Origin: DSNY01 sp016861185
GTDB taxonomy: Bacteria; Pseudomonadota; Gammaproteobacteria; Burkholderiales; Burkholderiaceae_F
Assembly: GCA_030263275.1 (NCBI GenBank)
Contig: SZOR01000016.1
Span: forward strand, 1 to 50,975
Direction of reading: 5' to 3'
DNA length: 50,975 bases
Each line of letters begins with the position of its first letter. Positions within the stretch are counted from its first letter, which is position 1. The translations under genes were made by a program, and so were the position numbers. The notes under the pieces are model-generated. The model ran no database searches. It was not told where the DNA came from and saw only the letters and a program-made list of their open reading frames with translations. Shown in pieces: positions 38,456 through 46,007 of the stretch.

Positions 38456-38725
38456 CCCGCTCACGCCCTTTCGCAAAGAGGGGGCAGGGGAGATGTCAGG
38501 GTCCCGGCAGAGCGAAGTTGTCTCGCAACGTCGTCGTACATGCTGCGCGGAGAAATCCCCCTCAGTCCCCCTTTACAAAAGGGGGATGAAGACGGACGCG
38601 CCTCTGGCGTGTGTGACGTGGATTTCCCCCTCAGTCCCCCTTTATGAACGGGGGAGGAAGACCGACGCACCTTTGGTGCGTGTGAAGTGAGTTGCCCGTC
38701 GGTCCCCTTCTGAAAAAAGGGCGAA
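38456..38725. repeat. Family A repeat cluster between ettA and mnmC
   Basis: An inverted degenerate copy (38464-38495) is followed by two direct copies with palindromes at about 38555-38586 and 38622-38655, the first with a CGCGCCTCTGGCGTG hairpin and the second with CGCACCTTTGGTGCG. A decayed fourth follows at about 38695-38722. The stretch has no gene and fills the whole gap. Confidence 0.85.
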
Positions 38726-38752
38726 GACGCGGCGATCGCTACGATCTGGCAC

Positions 38753-40702
38753 ATGCCGACCCGCATCGAAACCGAGCGCATCGCGTTCGACGCGACCGGC
38801 GCGCCGTTCTCCGAGCGCTACGGCGACGTCTACGCGAGTCGCGACGGCGCGCTGGCGCAGGCGCGGCACGTGTTTCTCGCTGGCAACGGACTGCCGGCGC
38901 GCTGGCGCGAGCGCGCGCAGTTCGTGATCGTCGAAACCGGCTTCGGGCTCGGCACGAACTTCCTCGCAACCTGGCAGGCGTGGCGCGACGATCCGCAGCG
39001 CTGCGAGCGGCTGCATTTCGTTTCGATCGAGCTGCATCCGGTGGCGGCAACCGATCTGACGGCAGCGGCGCCCGCCGAGGTGCAAGCGCTCGCGCGCGAA
39101 CTGGCGGCGCGCTGGCCACTGCCGTTGCCGGGCCTGCATCGGCTCGAGTTCGACGAGGGTCGCGTCGTGTTGACGCTTGCACTCGGCGGCGCGCGCGAAG
39201 TCGTCCCGCAGCTCGCCTGCGGCGCCGACGCGTTCTATCTCGACGGTTTCGCGCCCGCGCGCAATCCGCAGATGTGGGAGTCGGCACTGATCAAGGCGCT
39301 CGCGCGGCTGGCGCGCCCGGGCGCGACGCTCGCGACCTGGACCGCGGCGCGCGCCGTTCGCGACGCGCTCGCCGACGGCGGCTTCGAGATCGCGCTGCGC
39401 GCGGGCTTCGGCCGCAAGCGCGAGATGCTGACGGCGCGTTTCGCGCCGCGCTGGAGAACGCGCCGCCACGAGCCCCCCGCACCGTACGCTGGCGAGCGTC
39501 GTGCGCTCGTGATCGGCGCGGGGCTTGCGGGCTGTCACGTCGCCGCCGCGCTCGCGCGGCGCGGCTGGCGGATCGAGCTGCTCGAACGCGCGGAGGCGCC
39601 GGCGCGCGGCGCGTCCGCGTTGCCGTGGGGGCTGCTGCATCCGCAGATCGCCGCCGACGACAGCGTGCTCGCGCGGCTGACGCGCGCCGGCTTCCTGCTC
39701 GCGCGCGCCAGGCTCGTGGTTGCCGACCCCGCGCTCTGGCGCGACTGCGGCGTGTTCCAGCAGGCGCGCGACGAGGTCGAAGCGACGGCATGGCAAACCG
39801 CGCTTTCTGCGCTCGGCTTTCCGCCGGAGTACGCCGCCTGGATCGACGCGGAAGCCGCGGCTGCGAAACTCGGCGTACGACCGCGCCGCGGCGGACTGTG
39901 GTTTCCGCGCGGCGCGGTGGTTTCGGTCAGGCGTTGGTGCGAATGGCTCCTGTCGGACGACGCGGCGATGCATGCGCGCTACGGCTGCGACGTGCGGCGG
40001 CTTGCGCGCAGCGACGACGAGTGGATCGCATTCGACGGCGCAGGCCGCGCACTCGCCGCGGCGCCGGTCGCCGTCGTCGCCACGGCGCTCGAAGCGCCGG
40101 AACTGCTGGGCGTGCGGCACGCGCGCGTGCAGGCCGTGCGCGGCCGCGTTTCGCTGCTCGCACCGGAGGACTTCGCCGGCCTGCGCGCGGGACTGGCGGG
40201 CGACGGTTCGCTCGTGCGCGGCGCGGACGGGTCGGTCTGGGTCGGCGCGAGCTACGAGCCCTTGCCGCCCGAAACGAACGCGGACGACCAAGCGCGCGTG
40301 CACGAAGGCAACCTGCAGCGGCTTGCGCGGCTGCTCGCCGATGCCGTCACGCCGGCGGTCGTCGGCATGTTCGACGGTGTGCGTTGCGTTGCGCGCGATC
40401 GCCTGCCGCTGGCGGGCGCGGTCGCCGACGAGGCCGCGGCGCTCGCCGCGGCCTCGTCGCTGCGCGGCGCGCATGCGCAGGACTTGTCGCGCGGATCGAG
40501 GCTGTATGCCGCTTTCGCGCTCGGCTCGCGCGGACTGACGCTGGCGCCGCTTGCCGCCGAGCTGATCGCCGCGCAGGTCGAAGGCGAACCGTGGCCGGTC
40601 GAACGCGCGCTCGCCGACGCAATCGATCCGGCGCGTTTCCTGCTGCAGCGCTTGCGCCGCGCCCCGCTCGACAACCCGACTGCACGAACCCCCCTTTCGT
40701 AA
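38753..40702 (+). CDS. mnmC: Bifunctional tRNA mnm5s2U synthesis protein MnmC
   Basis: A 649-residue two-domain enzyme for the wobble uridine of several tRNAs. The N-terminal SAM methyltransferase (about 1-240) shows FVIVETGFGLGTNFLATWQA and ADAFYLDGFAPARNPQMW. The C-terminal FAD oxidase (about 250-640) begins ALVIGAGLAGCHVAAALARR and removes the carboxymethyl group. The reactions are cmnm5s2U to nm5s2U, then to mnm5s2U. The last residues (TARTPLS) and the TAA stop are encoded by a family A repeat (CCCCCCTTTCGTAA), so the native C terminus was replaced or extended by the repeat. Confidence 0.94.
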   Translation: MPTRIETERIAFDATGAPFSERYGDVYASRDGALAQARHVFLAGNGLPARWRERAQFVIVETGFGLGTNFLATWQAWRDDPQRCERLHFVSIELHPVAATDLTAAAPAEVQALARELAARWPLPLPGLHRLEFDEGRVVLTLALGGAREVVPQLACGADAFYLDGFAPARNPQMWESALIKALARLARPGATLATWTAARAVRDALADGGFEIALRAGFGRKREMLTARFAPRWRTRRHEPPAPYAGERRALVIGAGLAGCHVAAALARRGWRIELLERAEAPARGASALPWGLLHPQIAADDSVLARLTRAGFLLARARLVVADPALWRDCGVFQQARDEVEATAWQTALSALGFPPEYAAWIDAEAAAAKLGVRPRRGGLWFPRGAVVSVRRWCEWLLSDDAAMHARYGCDVRRLARSDDEWIAFDGAGRALAAAPVAVVATALEAPELLGVRHARVQAVRGRVSLLAPEDFAGLRAGLAGDGSLVRGADGSVWVGASYEPLPPETNADDQARVHEGNLQRLARLLADAVTPAVVGMFDGVRCVARDRLPLAGAVADEAAALAAASSLRGAHAQDLSRGSRLYAAFALGSRGLTLAPLAAELIAAQVEGEPWPVERALADAIDPARFLLQRLRRAPLDNPTARTPLS

Positions 40703-40770
40703 AGGGGGGCAGGGGGGATTTTCGTAAAGGGGGGCAGGGGGATTCCTCGAGCGCAGGCAGGGAGGATTGT
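40686..40770 (-). repeat. Family A repeats at the end of mnmC
   Basis: An inverted palindrome (CCCCCCTTTCGTAAAGGGGGG, 40690-40710) contains the mnmC stop. A partial second copy of its right half (TTTTCGTAAAGGGGGGCAGG) and a trailing GGGGGATTCCTCGAGC follow. Confidence 0.85.
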
Positions 40771-41627
40771 CAGTTCGTCTCCTCCAACAGGCGCCGCACT
40801 TCGGCCGCGTAGGACTCGACGCGCGCGAAGTCCTGTACGCCGCCCGCGACGAAGGGCGAACGCGAAATGCCTGCGCCGGTGGACTGCGGAACGAACGCGA
40901 GCAACGCCTGCCGGATCCGCACGACCTCGGCGGCGGCGACGCGCCGGTGCGCAACGAAGGCCGGTGTCGGAATCGCGGCGAGCGTCGCGACGACCTTGAC
41001 CCTGCCTTCGACGCCGTCGACCACGTCGCGGAACTGGCCGATCGCGCCGACGAGCGCGACCGCGTCGCCGCGTTCGAGCGCGACGACCCCCGACGAGATC
41101 GAGTGCGCGTAACGGATGTCGACGTCGCGCCCGACCGTCAGCCCGCGTTCGACGAGCCAGCGCCGCAGCACCAGCGTCGTGATCGAAAGCGGATCGATCG
41201 CCGCGATGCGCCGTCCGCGCAGGCCGTCGGGCAAGTCGAGCGAGGCCGTCGGCAGCGTCACCAGCTGCACTTCCGAGGTCTGCGCGAAACGCGCGACGAA
41301 CTGCTGGCCCCAGTCGGCCACCGCGATGCGCGTGATGTGCGGCGGCAGCAGCGCGATGTCGTACTCGCCGTTGCGCGCGTTGGCCACGAGCGTGCGGAAG
41401 TCCTGCGCCGTGTAAAGCTGCGCCGGGCGCTGCAGCGCGCGTTCGAGGTGTTCGCGCAGCGGCTGGTACAGCGTGATCAGCGAGCGGGTCGACAGGTAAG
41501 GGACGAGGCCGACGCGCAGCGGCTGTCCGCTCGACGGCTGCGCTGCGATCCGCGATCCCGCCGCCGCAAGCATCGCGGCACCGGCGCCCCGCAGCAGCCT
41601 GCGCCGCGCGCGACCACCGGCGCTCAT
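40770..41627 (-). CDS. PhnD-like phosphate/phosphonate-type periplasmic binding protein
   Basis: A 285-residue secreted protein with an Arg-rich signal region (GGRARRRLLRGAGAAMLAAA, cleavage near IAAQ). The body follows the PhnD/SsuA-like binding-protein pattern: LRVGLVPYLSTRSLITLYQP, YDIALLPPHITRIA, LRGRRIAAIDPLSITTLVLR and RYAHSISSGVVALERGDAVA. There is no ABC permease or ATPase next to it. Instead its ATG overlaps the stop of a hybrid histidine kinase (ATGA). It is therefore most likely a periplasmic sensing component delivering a small ligand to the kinase, not a transporter subunit. The ligand could be an anion or sulfonate/phosphonate-like compound. Confidence 0.85.
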   Translation of the reverse strand: MSAGGRARRRLLRGAGAAMLAAAGSRIAAQPSSGQPLRVGLVPYLSTRSLITLYQPLREHLERALQRPAQLYTAQDFRTLVANARNGEYDIALLPPHITRIAVADWGQQFVARFAQTSEVQLVTLPTASLDLPDGLRGRRIAAIDPLSITTLVLRRWLVERGLTVGRDVDIRYAHSISSGVVALERGDAVALVGAIGQFRDVVDGVEGRVKVVATLAAIPTPAFVAHRRVAAAEVVRIRQALLAFVPQSTGAGISRSPFVAGGVQDFARVESYAAEVRRLLEETN

Positions 41628-43930
41628 CGCAGCACCTCGCGTTGGCCGAGCAGCCGATCCAGCTCGGCGAGAAAGGTCGGCACGTCCAGCGGCTTCGTCA
41701 TATAGCTGTCGAAGCCGGCGCGCCGCCCCTTTTCGATGTCGCTCGCCATCGCGTTTGCCGACAGCGCGACGATCGGCGCGCGCGCGAACGCCGCTTCGGC
41801 GCGAAGCTGGCGGCACACCTCGAAGCCGTCGATGTCGGGCAGCGCCACGTCGACGACGATCAGATCGGGCCGCTGCCGGCGCGCCAGCGCGAGGCCGGAG
41901 GCGCCGTCGGCGGCGGTGACCAGCTTCACGCCCGGGCGCAGCGTCAGCACCCCGGCCAGCAGGTCGACGTTCGACGGGTTGTCCTCGATGTAGAGCACGG
42001 TGCGGACGCCGTCCGCCGCGGACGTCTGCTGCACCGACGCCGGCGCCGGCGCGGGAGCGGCGCCGCGCTGCGCCGGCGGCAGCCTCACGGTGAACACGGA
42101 GCCCGTGCCCGCGGTGGTTCGGACCCGCAGCACGCCGCCCATCAGCTCGACGAGGCGCTTCGTGATCACCAGGCCGATCCCGGTGCCGTCGACCGGGCCG
42201 CCTTCGGCGCCGAGCCGGTTGAAGGGCTGGAACATCTGCCCGAGCTGCTCTTCGGTGAAACCGCGGCCCGTGTCGGCGACCGCGATTTCGATCCAGCCGT
42301 CGGCGCCGCGCGCGAGCGTCAGCGTCACACTGCCGCCGGCTCGGTTGTACTTGATCGCGTTGGAAAGCAGATTCGTCAGCACCTGCTTGAGCCGGGTGCG
42401 GTCGCCGAGCGCGTGCAACCCCTGGCCGCCCGCGGCGCGGTTGACGAGCTGCACGTCGTGCTTGCGCGCGAGCGGATCGGCCATGCGTGCGCACTCGGTG
42501 ACGAGCGGCGCGACGTCGACCGGTTCGCGGCTCACGGTCATCGTGCCCGACTCGATGCGCGACAGGTCGAGCACCTCGTTGATCAGTTCGAGCAGGTGCC
42601 AGCCGGCCGTTTCGATCTGGCGAAGCTGGTCGCGCGCGCGCGCCGGCAGCGCGTCGGCCTTCAGTTGCAGCACCTGCGCGAAACCGAGGATCGCGTTCAG
42701 CGGCGTGCGCAGCTCGTGGCTCATGCGCGACAGGAACTCGGACTTGGCGCGGCTGGCGCGCTCGGCGGCCTCGAGCGCCGTCACCAGCTCGCGGGTGCGC
42801 GCCGCGACGCGGTCCTCCAGCTCGGCGTTCATCTGCTGCAGCCGCGCTTCCGCCTCGATGCGCGTGGTGATGTCGGAGAACGACGTGACGGTCGCGTGCG
42901 GGCGGTCGTCGCCGGGGCGCACGAGCGGCATCGAATTGACCGAGATCCACGCCGTCGCACCGTCGGGCCGCAGTACGCCCATCACGAACTCGCGCTGCGG
43001 CTCGCCCGTCCGCAGCGCGACCCGCGAAGGATGCTCGTCGGCGGCGAGGGGTCGGCCGTCGCGGTGCACGGCGCGCCAGCGCGGATCGAACGAATCGAGC
43101 CCGAGAAGCTCCTCGCGCGTCAGCCCCAGGATGCGCGGCGCCGCCTCGTTGCAGGCGAGCACCCTGTCCTTTTCGTCCTGGAACACAACGCCTTCGGCGA
43201 TCGCTTCGACCAGCGTGCGCTGGCGCGCCTCGCTCTCGCGCAGCGCGGCGACGCGCTCGGCGAGCGCGCGCGACATGTCGTTGAAGGTCGTCGCCAGGCG
43301 CGCGACTTCGTCGTGTCCGCGCACCGGCACTTCGATTTCGTACTGTCCGGCGCCGACCCGCGCGGTGGCCGTCGACAGCTCGCGCAGGCCGCGCGTGAGC
43401 ACGCTCGTGAAGAGAAGCAGGAGCAGCGCGGAAGCCGCCAGTCCCACGCCGCCGATGCCGATCGTCTGCAACAGCAGGCGGCGCTCGCCCGCCATCAGGC
43501 GTTCGGTCGGAATGCCGAACTGCATGCGGCCGTACGGCTGGCCGCCGAGCCCGATCGGCGCGGCGATGTGGAAGACGCCGTCGTGCGCGACGAATTCCTC
43601 GTCCTCGGCGCGCGCCACCCGCACGCCGGCGTCGGGCAGCAGTCCGGCCGAAGCAAGCGGACTGCCGTCGAGGTCGTACAGCACGAGATAGGCGAGCCCG
43701 ATCACGGCCGCGCTTTCGTGCGCGATCTCACGCAACGCCGCGTAGTCCTTCTCCGCGACGCGCGGCGCGACGGCCGTGGCGAGCAGCAGTTGCGTAGTGC
43801 GCGCATCGTTGCGCACTTCGGCCATCAGCACGTCGCGGATGGCGCGGTGGCTCGCCAGCAGCAAGGCCAGGATGACCGCGATCTGCACGGCGATCGTGGC
43901 AAGCAGCAGCTTCTGTCGCAAAGAGCGCAT
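41624..43930 (-). CDS. Hybrid sensor histidine kinase (HAMP-PAS-HisKA-HATPase-REC)
   Basis: A 768-residue kinase. TM helix 1 (about 7-27) and TM helix 2 (about 155-178) enclose a periplasmic domain of about 125 residues. HAMP (about 178-232), PAS (about 240-360), a coiled coil and HisKA follow, with His405 in FLSRMSHELRTPLNAI. The HATPase has NLLSNAIKYNRAGG, DTGRGF and GTGIGLVITK. The C-terminal receiver (about 650-768) has Asp694 in LIVVDVALPDIDG and Lys in YMTKPLD. ATG 43930 with GGAGAG upstream is preferred over the TTG at 43984. Phosphate must leave through a partner (Hpt protein or regulator) not in this window. It is coupled to the PhnD-like protein downstream. Confidence 0.9.
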   Translation of the reverse strand: MRSLRQKLLLATIAVQIAVILALLLASHRAIRDVLMAEVRNDARTTQLLLATAVAPRVAEKDYAALREIAHESAAVIGLAYLVLYDLDGSPLASAGLLPDAGVRVARAEDEEFVAHDGVFHIAAPIGLGGQPYGRMQFGIPTERLMAGERRLLLQTIGIGGVGLAASALLLLLFTSVLTRGLRELSTATARVGAGQYEIEVPVRGHDEVARLATTFNDMSRALAERVAALRESEARQRTLVEAIAEGVVFQDEKDRVLACNEAAPRILGLTREELLGLDSFDPRWRAVHRDGRPLAADEHPSRVALRTGEPQREFVMGVLRPDGATAWISVNSMPLVRPGDDRPHATVTSFSDITTRIEAEARLQQMNAELEDRVAARTRELVTALEAAERASRAKSEFLSRMSHELRTPLNAILGFAQVLQLKADALPARARDQLRQIETAGWHLLELINEVLDLSRIESGTMTVSREPVDVAPLVTECARMADPLARKHDVQLVNRAAGGQGLHALGDRTRLKQVLTNLLSNAIKYNRAGGSVTLTLARGADGWIEIAVADTGRGFTEEQLGQMFQPFNRLGAEGGPVDGTGIGLVITKRLVELMGGVLRVRTTAGTGSVFTVRLPPAQRGAAPAPAPASVQQTSAADGVRTVLYIEDNPSNVDLLAGVLTLRPGVKLVTAADGASGLALARRQRPDLIVVDVALPDIDGFEVCRQLRAEAAFARAPIVALSANAMASDIEKGRRAGFDSYMTKPLDVPTFLAELDRLLGQREVLR

Positions 43931-44023
43931 CCACTCTCCGGAAGACGGTTCCTGCGGGCCCTGCGGCCGGATGCTACCTGTCAAACGCCGGTGCGGTCAG
44001 CTTCGGCGCGTGGCGCCGATGCG

Positions 44024-44512
44024 CTACCGGCGCTCGTAGGTCACGTAGGCGTAGGCGTACGGACAGCCCGCGCTGCCCGCGTGCGCCTCGCGCGCGGTTT
44101 CGCACCAGGCGCTGCGGTCGAACGGCGGGAAATGCGCATCGCCTTCGATGTCCGCGTCGATCTCGGTCAGCAGCAGCCGATCCGCGATACCCAGCGCCTC
44201 GCGGTACGCCTCGGTGCCCCCGATGACGAACACTTCCGGCGCATCCGCGCATGCCGCCAGCGCGGCATCGAGGCTGGCGAACACCTCCGTTCCCGCCGGC
44301 GCAAAGCCCGGCGTGCGCGAGATCACGATGTTTCTCCGGCCCGGCAGCGGCCGTCCGAGCGACTCCCATGTCCTGCGACCCATGATCAGCGGGTGCCCCA
44401 TCGTGATTTGCCTGAAGCGCGGCAGATCGCCCGGAATACGCCACGGAATCGCGCCATTGCGGCCAATCACGCCGTTGCGCGCGACCGCGGCGATCAGCGT
44501 GATGCGGGGCAT
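44024..44512 (-). CDS. folA: Dihydrofolate reductase
   Basis: A 162-residue NADPH-dependent enzyme that regenerates tetrahydrofolate from the dihydrofolate left by ThyA. The typical segments are all present: LIAAVARNGVIGRNGAIPWR, DLPRFRQITMGHPLIMGRRT, and the NADPH-binding FVIGGTEAYREAL. It lies 73 bases after thyA on the same strand, the normal metabolic pairing. Confidence 0.95.
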   Translation of the reverse strand: MPRITLIAAVARNGVIGRNGAIPWRIPGDLPRFRQITMGHPLIMGRRTWESLGRPLPGRRNIVISRTPGFAPAGTEVFASLDAALAACADAPEVFVIGGTEAYREALGIADRLLLTEIDADIEGDAHFPPFDRSAWCETAREAHAGSAGCPYAYAYVTYERR

Positions 44513-44522
44513 GGCGAGACGA

Positions 44523-44553
44523 GGTTCGGATTGCGGATTGCGGATTGCGTTCC
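44523..44553 (-). repeat. Short direct repeat of GGATTGC units between thyA and folA
   Basis: TTCGGATTGCGGATTGCGGATTGCG carries three GGATTGC units. It resembles the degenerate GGATTCA array between gcvT and gcvH. Confidence 0.6.
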
Positions 44554-44585
44554 AACGCCTGCTCCGCGTTCTCTGGCCGATGCGC

Positions 44586-45380
44586 TCATACCGCCACCGG
44601 CGCCTTGATGTGCGGGTGTGCCTGGTAGTCGACGATCTCGAAGTCCTCGTAGCGGTAGTCGAAGATCGTCGGCGGGCGGCGTTTGATCACGAGCTTCGGA
44701 TACGGGAAGGGCGCGCGCGAAAGCTGCTCGCGCACCTGCTCGAAGTGGTTGCTGTAGATGTGGCAGTCGCCGCCGGTCCAAACGAAGTCGCCGAGGTCCA
44801 GATCGCACTGCTGCGCGACCATGTGCGTCAACAGGCTGTAGCTCGCGATGTTGAACGGCACGCCGAGGAAGATGTCGCAGCTGCGCTGGTAGAGCTGGCA
44901 GGAGAGCCTGCCTTCGGCCACGTAGAACTGGAACAGCAGATGGCACGGAGGCAGTTTCATCTTGGGGATGTCGCTGACGTTCCACGCCGAGACGATCAGG
45001 CGGCGCGAATCCGGGTTCGACTTGATCTGCCCGATCACCTGCGCGATCTGGTCGATGTGGCCGCCGTCGGGCGTCGGCCACGAGCGCCACTGCACGCCGT
45101 AGACCGGGCCGAGCTCGCCTTTTTCGTCGGCCCATTCGTCCCAGATCGTCACGCCGTTGTCGCGCAGGTACTTGACGTTGCTCGAGCCCTGCAGGAACCA
45201 CAGCAGCTCGTGGATGATCGAGCGCAGGTGCAGCTTCTTCGTCGTGACGAGCGGAAAGCCTTCACGCAGCGCAAAGCGCATCTGGTAGCCGAACACCGAG
45301 CGCGTGCCGGTGCCGGTGCGGTCGCGCTTGTCGACGCCGTGCTCGAACACGTGGCGCATGAAGTCTTCGTACTGGCGCAT
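44586..45380 (-). CDS. thyA: Thymidylate synthase
   Basis: A 264-residue enzyme, the same length as E. coli ThyA, that makes dTMP from dUMP with methylene-THF. The nucleophile is Cys146 in KLPPCHLLFQFYV. The dUMP-binding RSCDIFLGVPFNIASY and the folate-site segment KRDRTGTGTRSVFG are intact. Its ATG overlaps the ccdB stop (TGATG), so it is translationally coupled to a toxin gene. I see no separate promoter between the two. folA follows. Confidence 0.96.
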   Translation of the reverse strand: MRQYEDFMRHVFEHGVDKRDRTGTGTRSVFGYQMRFALREGFPLVTTKKLHLRSIIHELLWFLQGSSNVKYLRDNGVTIWDEWADEKGELGPVYGVQWRSWPTPDGGHIDQIAQVIGQIKSNPDSRRLIVSAWNVSDIPKMKLPPCHLLFQFYVAEGRLSCQLYQRSCDIFLGVPFNIASYSLLTHMVAQQCDLDLGDFVWTGGDCHIYSNHFEQVREQLSRAPFPYPKLVIKRRPPTIFDYRYEDFEIVDYQAHPHIKAPVAV

Positions 45381-45694
45381 CAGATGCCCTGGAATAGAAA
45401 GTCGAGCGCGTTGTCGATGTCGAGACGATGTGCGGTCAGGTTGGTCACACGCTTCGAAAGGCGGTGCGCGGGAAATGTGGCGATGTTGGCCGTATCGAGA
45501 AACACTTTGGCCGATTCGACCGTGAACACCGGGTTCAGCCGCTCGGCGTACTTGCTCGTGGGTCGCACGCGCCGCAGCGGAACGACCACACGCGTGCCCA
45601 ACGCGTGCAGATAGTCGGCCTGCACGTCGATCCAGTACGGCACTTCGCGACGCTGATCCGCGATCGGGTTGGCGTAGACGTCAAACCTAGCCAT
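45380..45694 (-). CDS. ccdB: CcdB-family toxin
   Basis: A 104-residue toxin of the CcdB/gyrase-poison fold. It starts MARFDVYANPIADQRREVPY and continues IDVQADYLHALGTRVVVPLR, with the C-terminal KRVTNLTAHRLDIDNALDFLFQGI, closely following the CcdB pattern, including the terminal residues that contact gyrase (the W-G-I end of F-plasmid CcdB appears as F-Q-G-I here). It overlaps ccdA by eight bases and overlaps thyA at its stop. The last-residue change could alter toxicity; that is inference. Confidence 0.9.
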   Translation of the reverse strand: MARFDVYANPIADQRREVPYWIDVQADYLHALGTRVVVPLRRVRPTSKYAERLNPVFTVESAKVFLDTANIATFPAHRLSKRVTNLTAHRLDIDNALDFLFQGI

Positions 45695-45947
45695 CCGGAT
45701 TCTCTTCGAGCCACTTCTGGACTTGCTGCGCGAACGTGCCTTCCTTCTCGATCCGCGCGTTGTACGCCTCGATCGCGGCACGGTTGCGCTCGAGCCACTG
45801 CTCGCGCAGCCGCCGCCGCACTTCTTCCTCCAGCAGCGCGTCGACCGTCTGCGACAGGTTGATCCCCAGCTCCTTCGCAAGGTCGAGGACCTTCGAGTTC
45901 AGCGACAGGTTGGTCGCGCGTTTGGGGGCGTCGTCGAAGCGCAGCAT
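45687..45947 (-). CDS. ccdA: CcdA-family antitoxin
   Basis: An 86-residue antitoxin. The N-terminal RHH-type DNA-binding half (KRATNLSLNSKVLDLAKELG, INLSQTVDALLEEE) is followed by the CcdB-binding tail RNRAAIEAYNARIEKEG, ending FAQQVQKWLEENPDG. It comes before ccdB and overlaps it by eight bases, the classical order for antitoxin excess. A perfect palindrome and a TATACT -10 box precede it. Confidence 0.92.
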   Translation of the reverse strand: MLRFDDAPKRATNLSLNSKVLDLAKELGINLSQTVDALLEEEVRRRLREQWLERNRAAIEAYNARIEKEGTFAQQVQKWLEENPDG

Positions 45948-45959
45948 GTCGGTGCTCCA

Positions 45960-45985
45960 TGCGCATGAATCATGCGCAGAGTATA
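45960..45985 (-). promoter_or_regulatory. ccdAB promoter and operator
   Basis: A perfect 19-base palindrome TGCGCATGA-A-TCATGCGCA (45960-45978) lies between the ccdA start and a TATACT -10 box (45980-45985, minus strand). The operator would cover the transcription start, fitting autorepression by the CcdA-CcdB complex. Confidence 0.75.
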
Positions 45986-46007
45986 CGGCCGTGATTCACG
46001 ATGCAGC

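Noticed and set aside
38456..38725. A CRISPR-like array
   Set aside because: Repeats are palindromic, irregularly spaced and variable, and occur in both orientations. There are no unique spacers of constant length and no cas genes.
40770..41627. A phosphonate ABC transporter operon
   Set aside because: Only the binding protein is present, and it is coupled to a kinase. There is no permease or ATPase.
41642..44608. A 988-residue plus-strand open frame opposite the hybrid kinase and folA
   Set aside because: It is Arg/Gln/Ala/Gly-rich, low in hydrophobic-core patterns and has no motif. It is antisense to well-supported genes.
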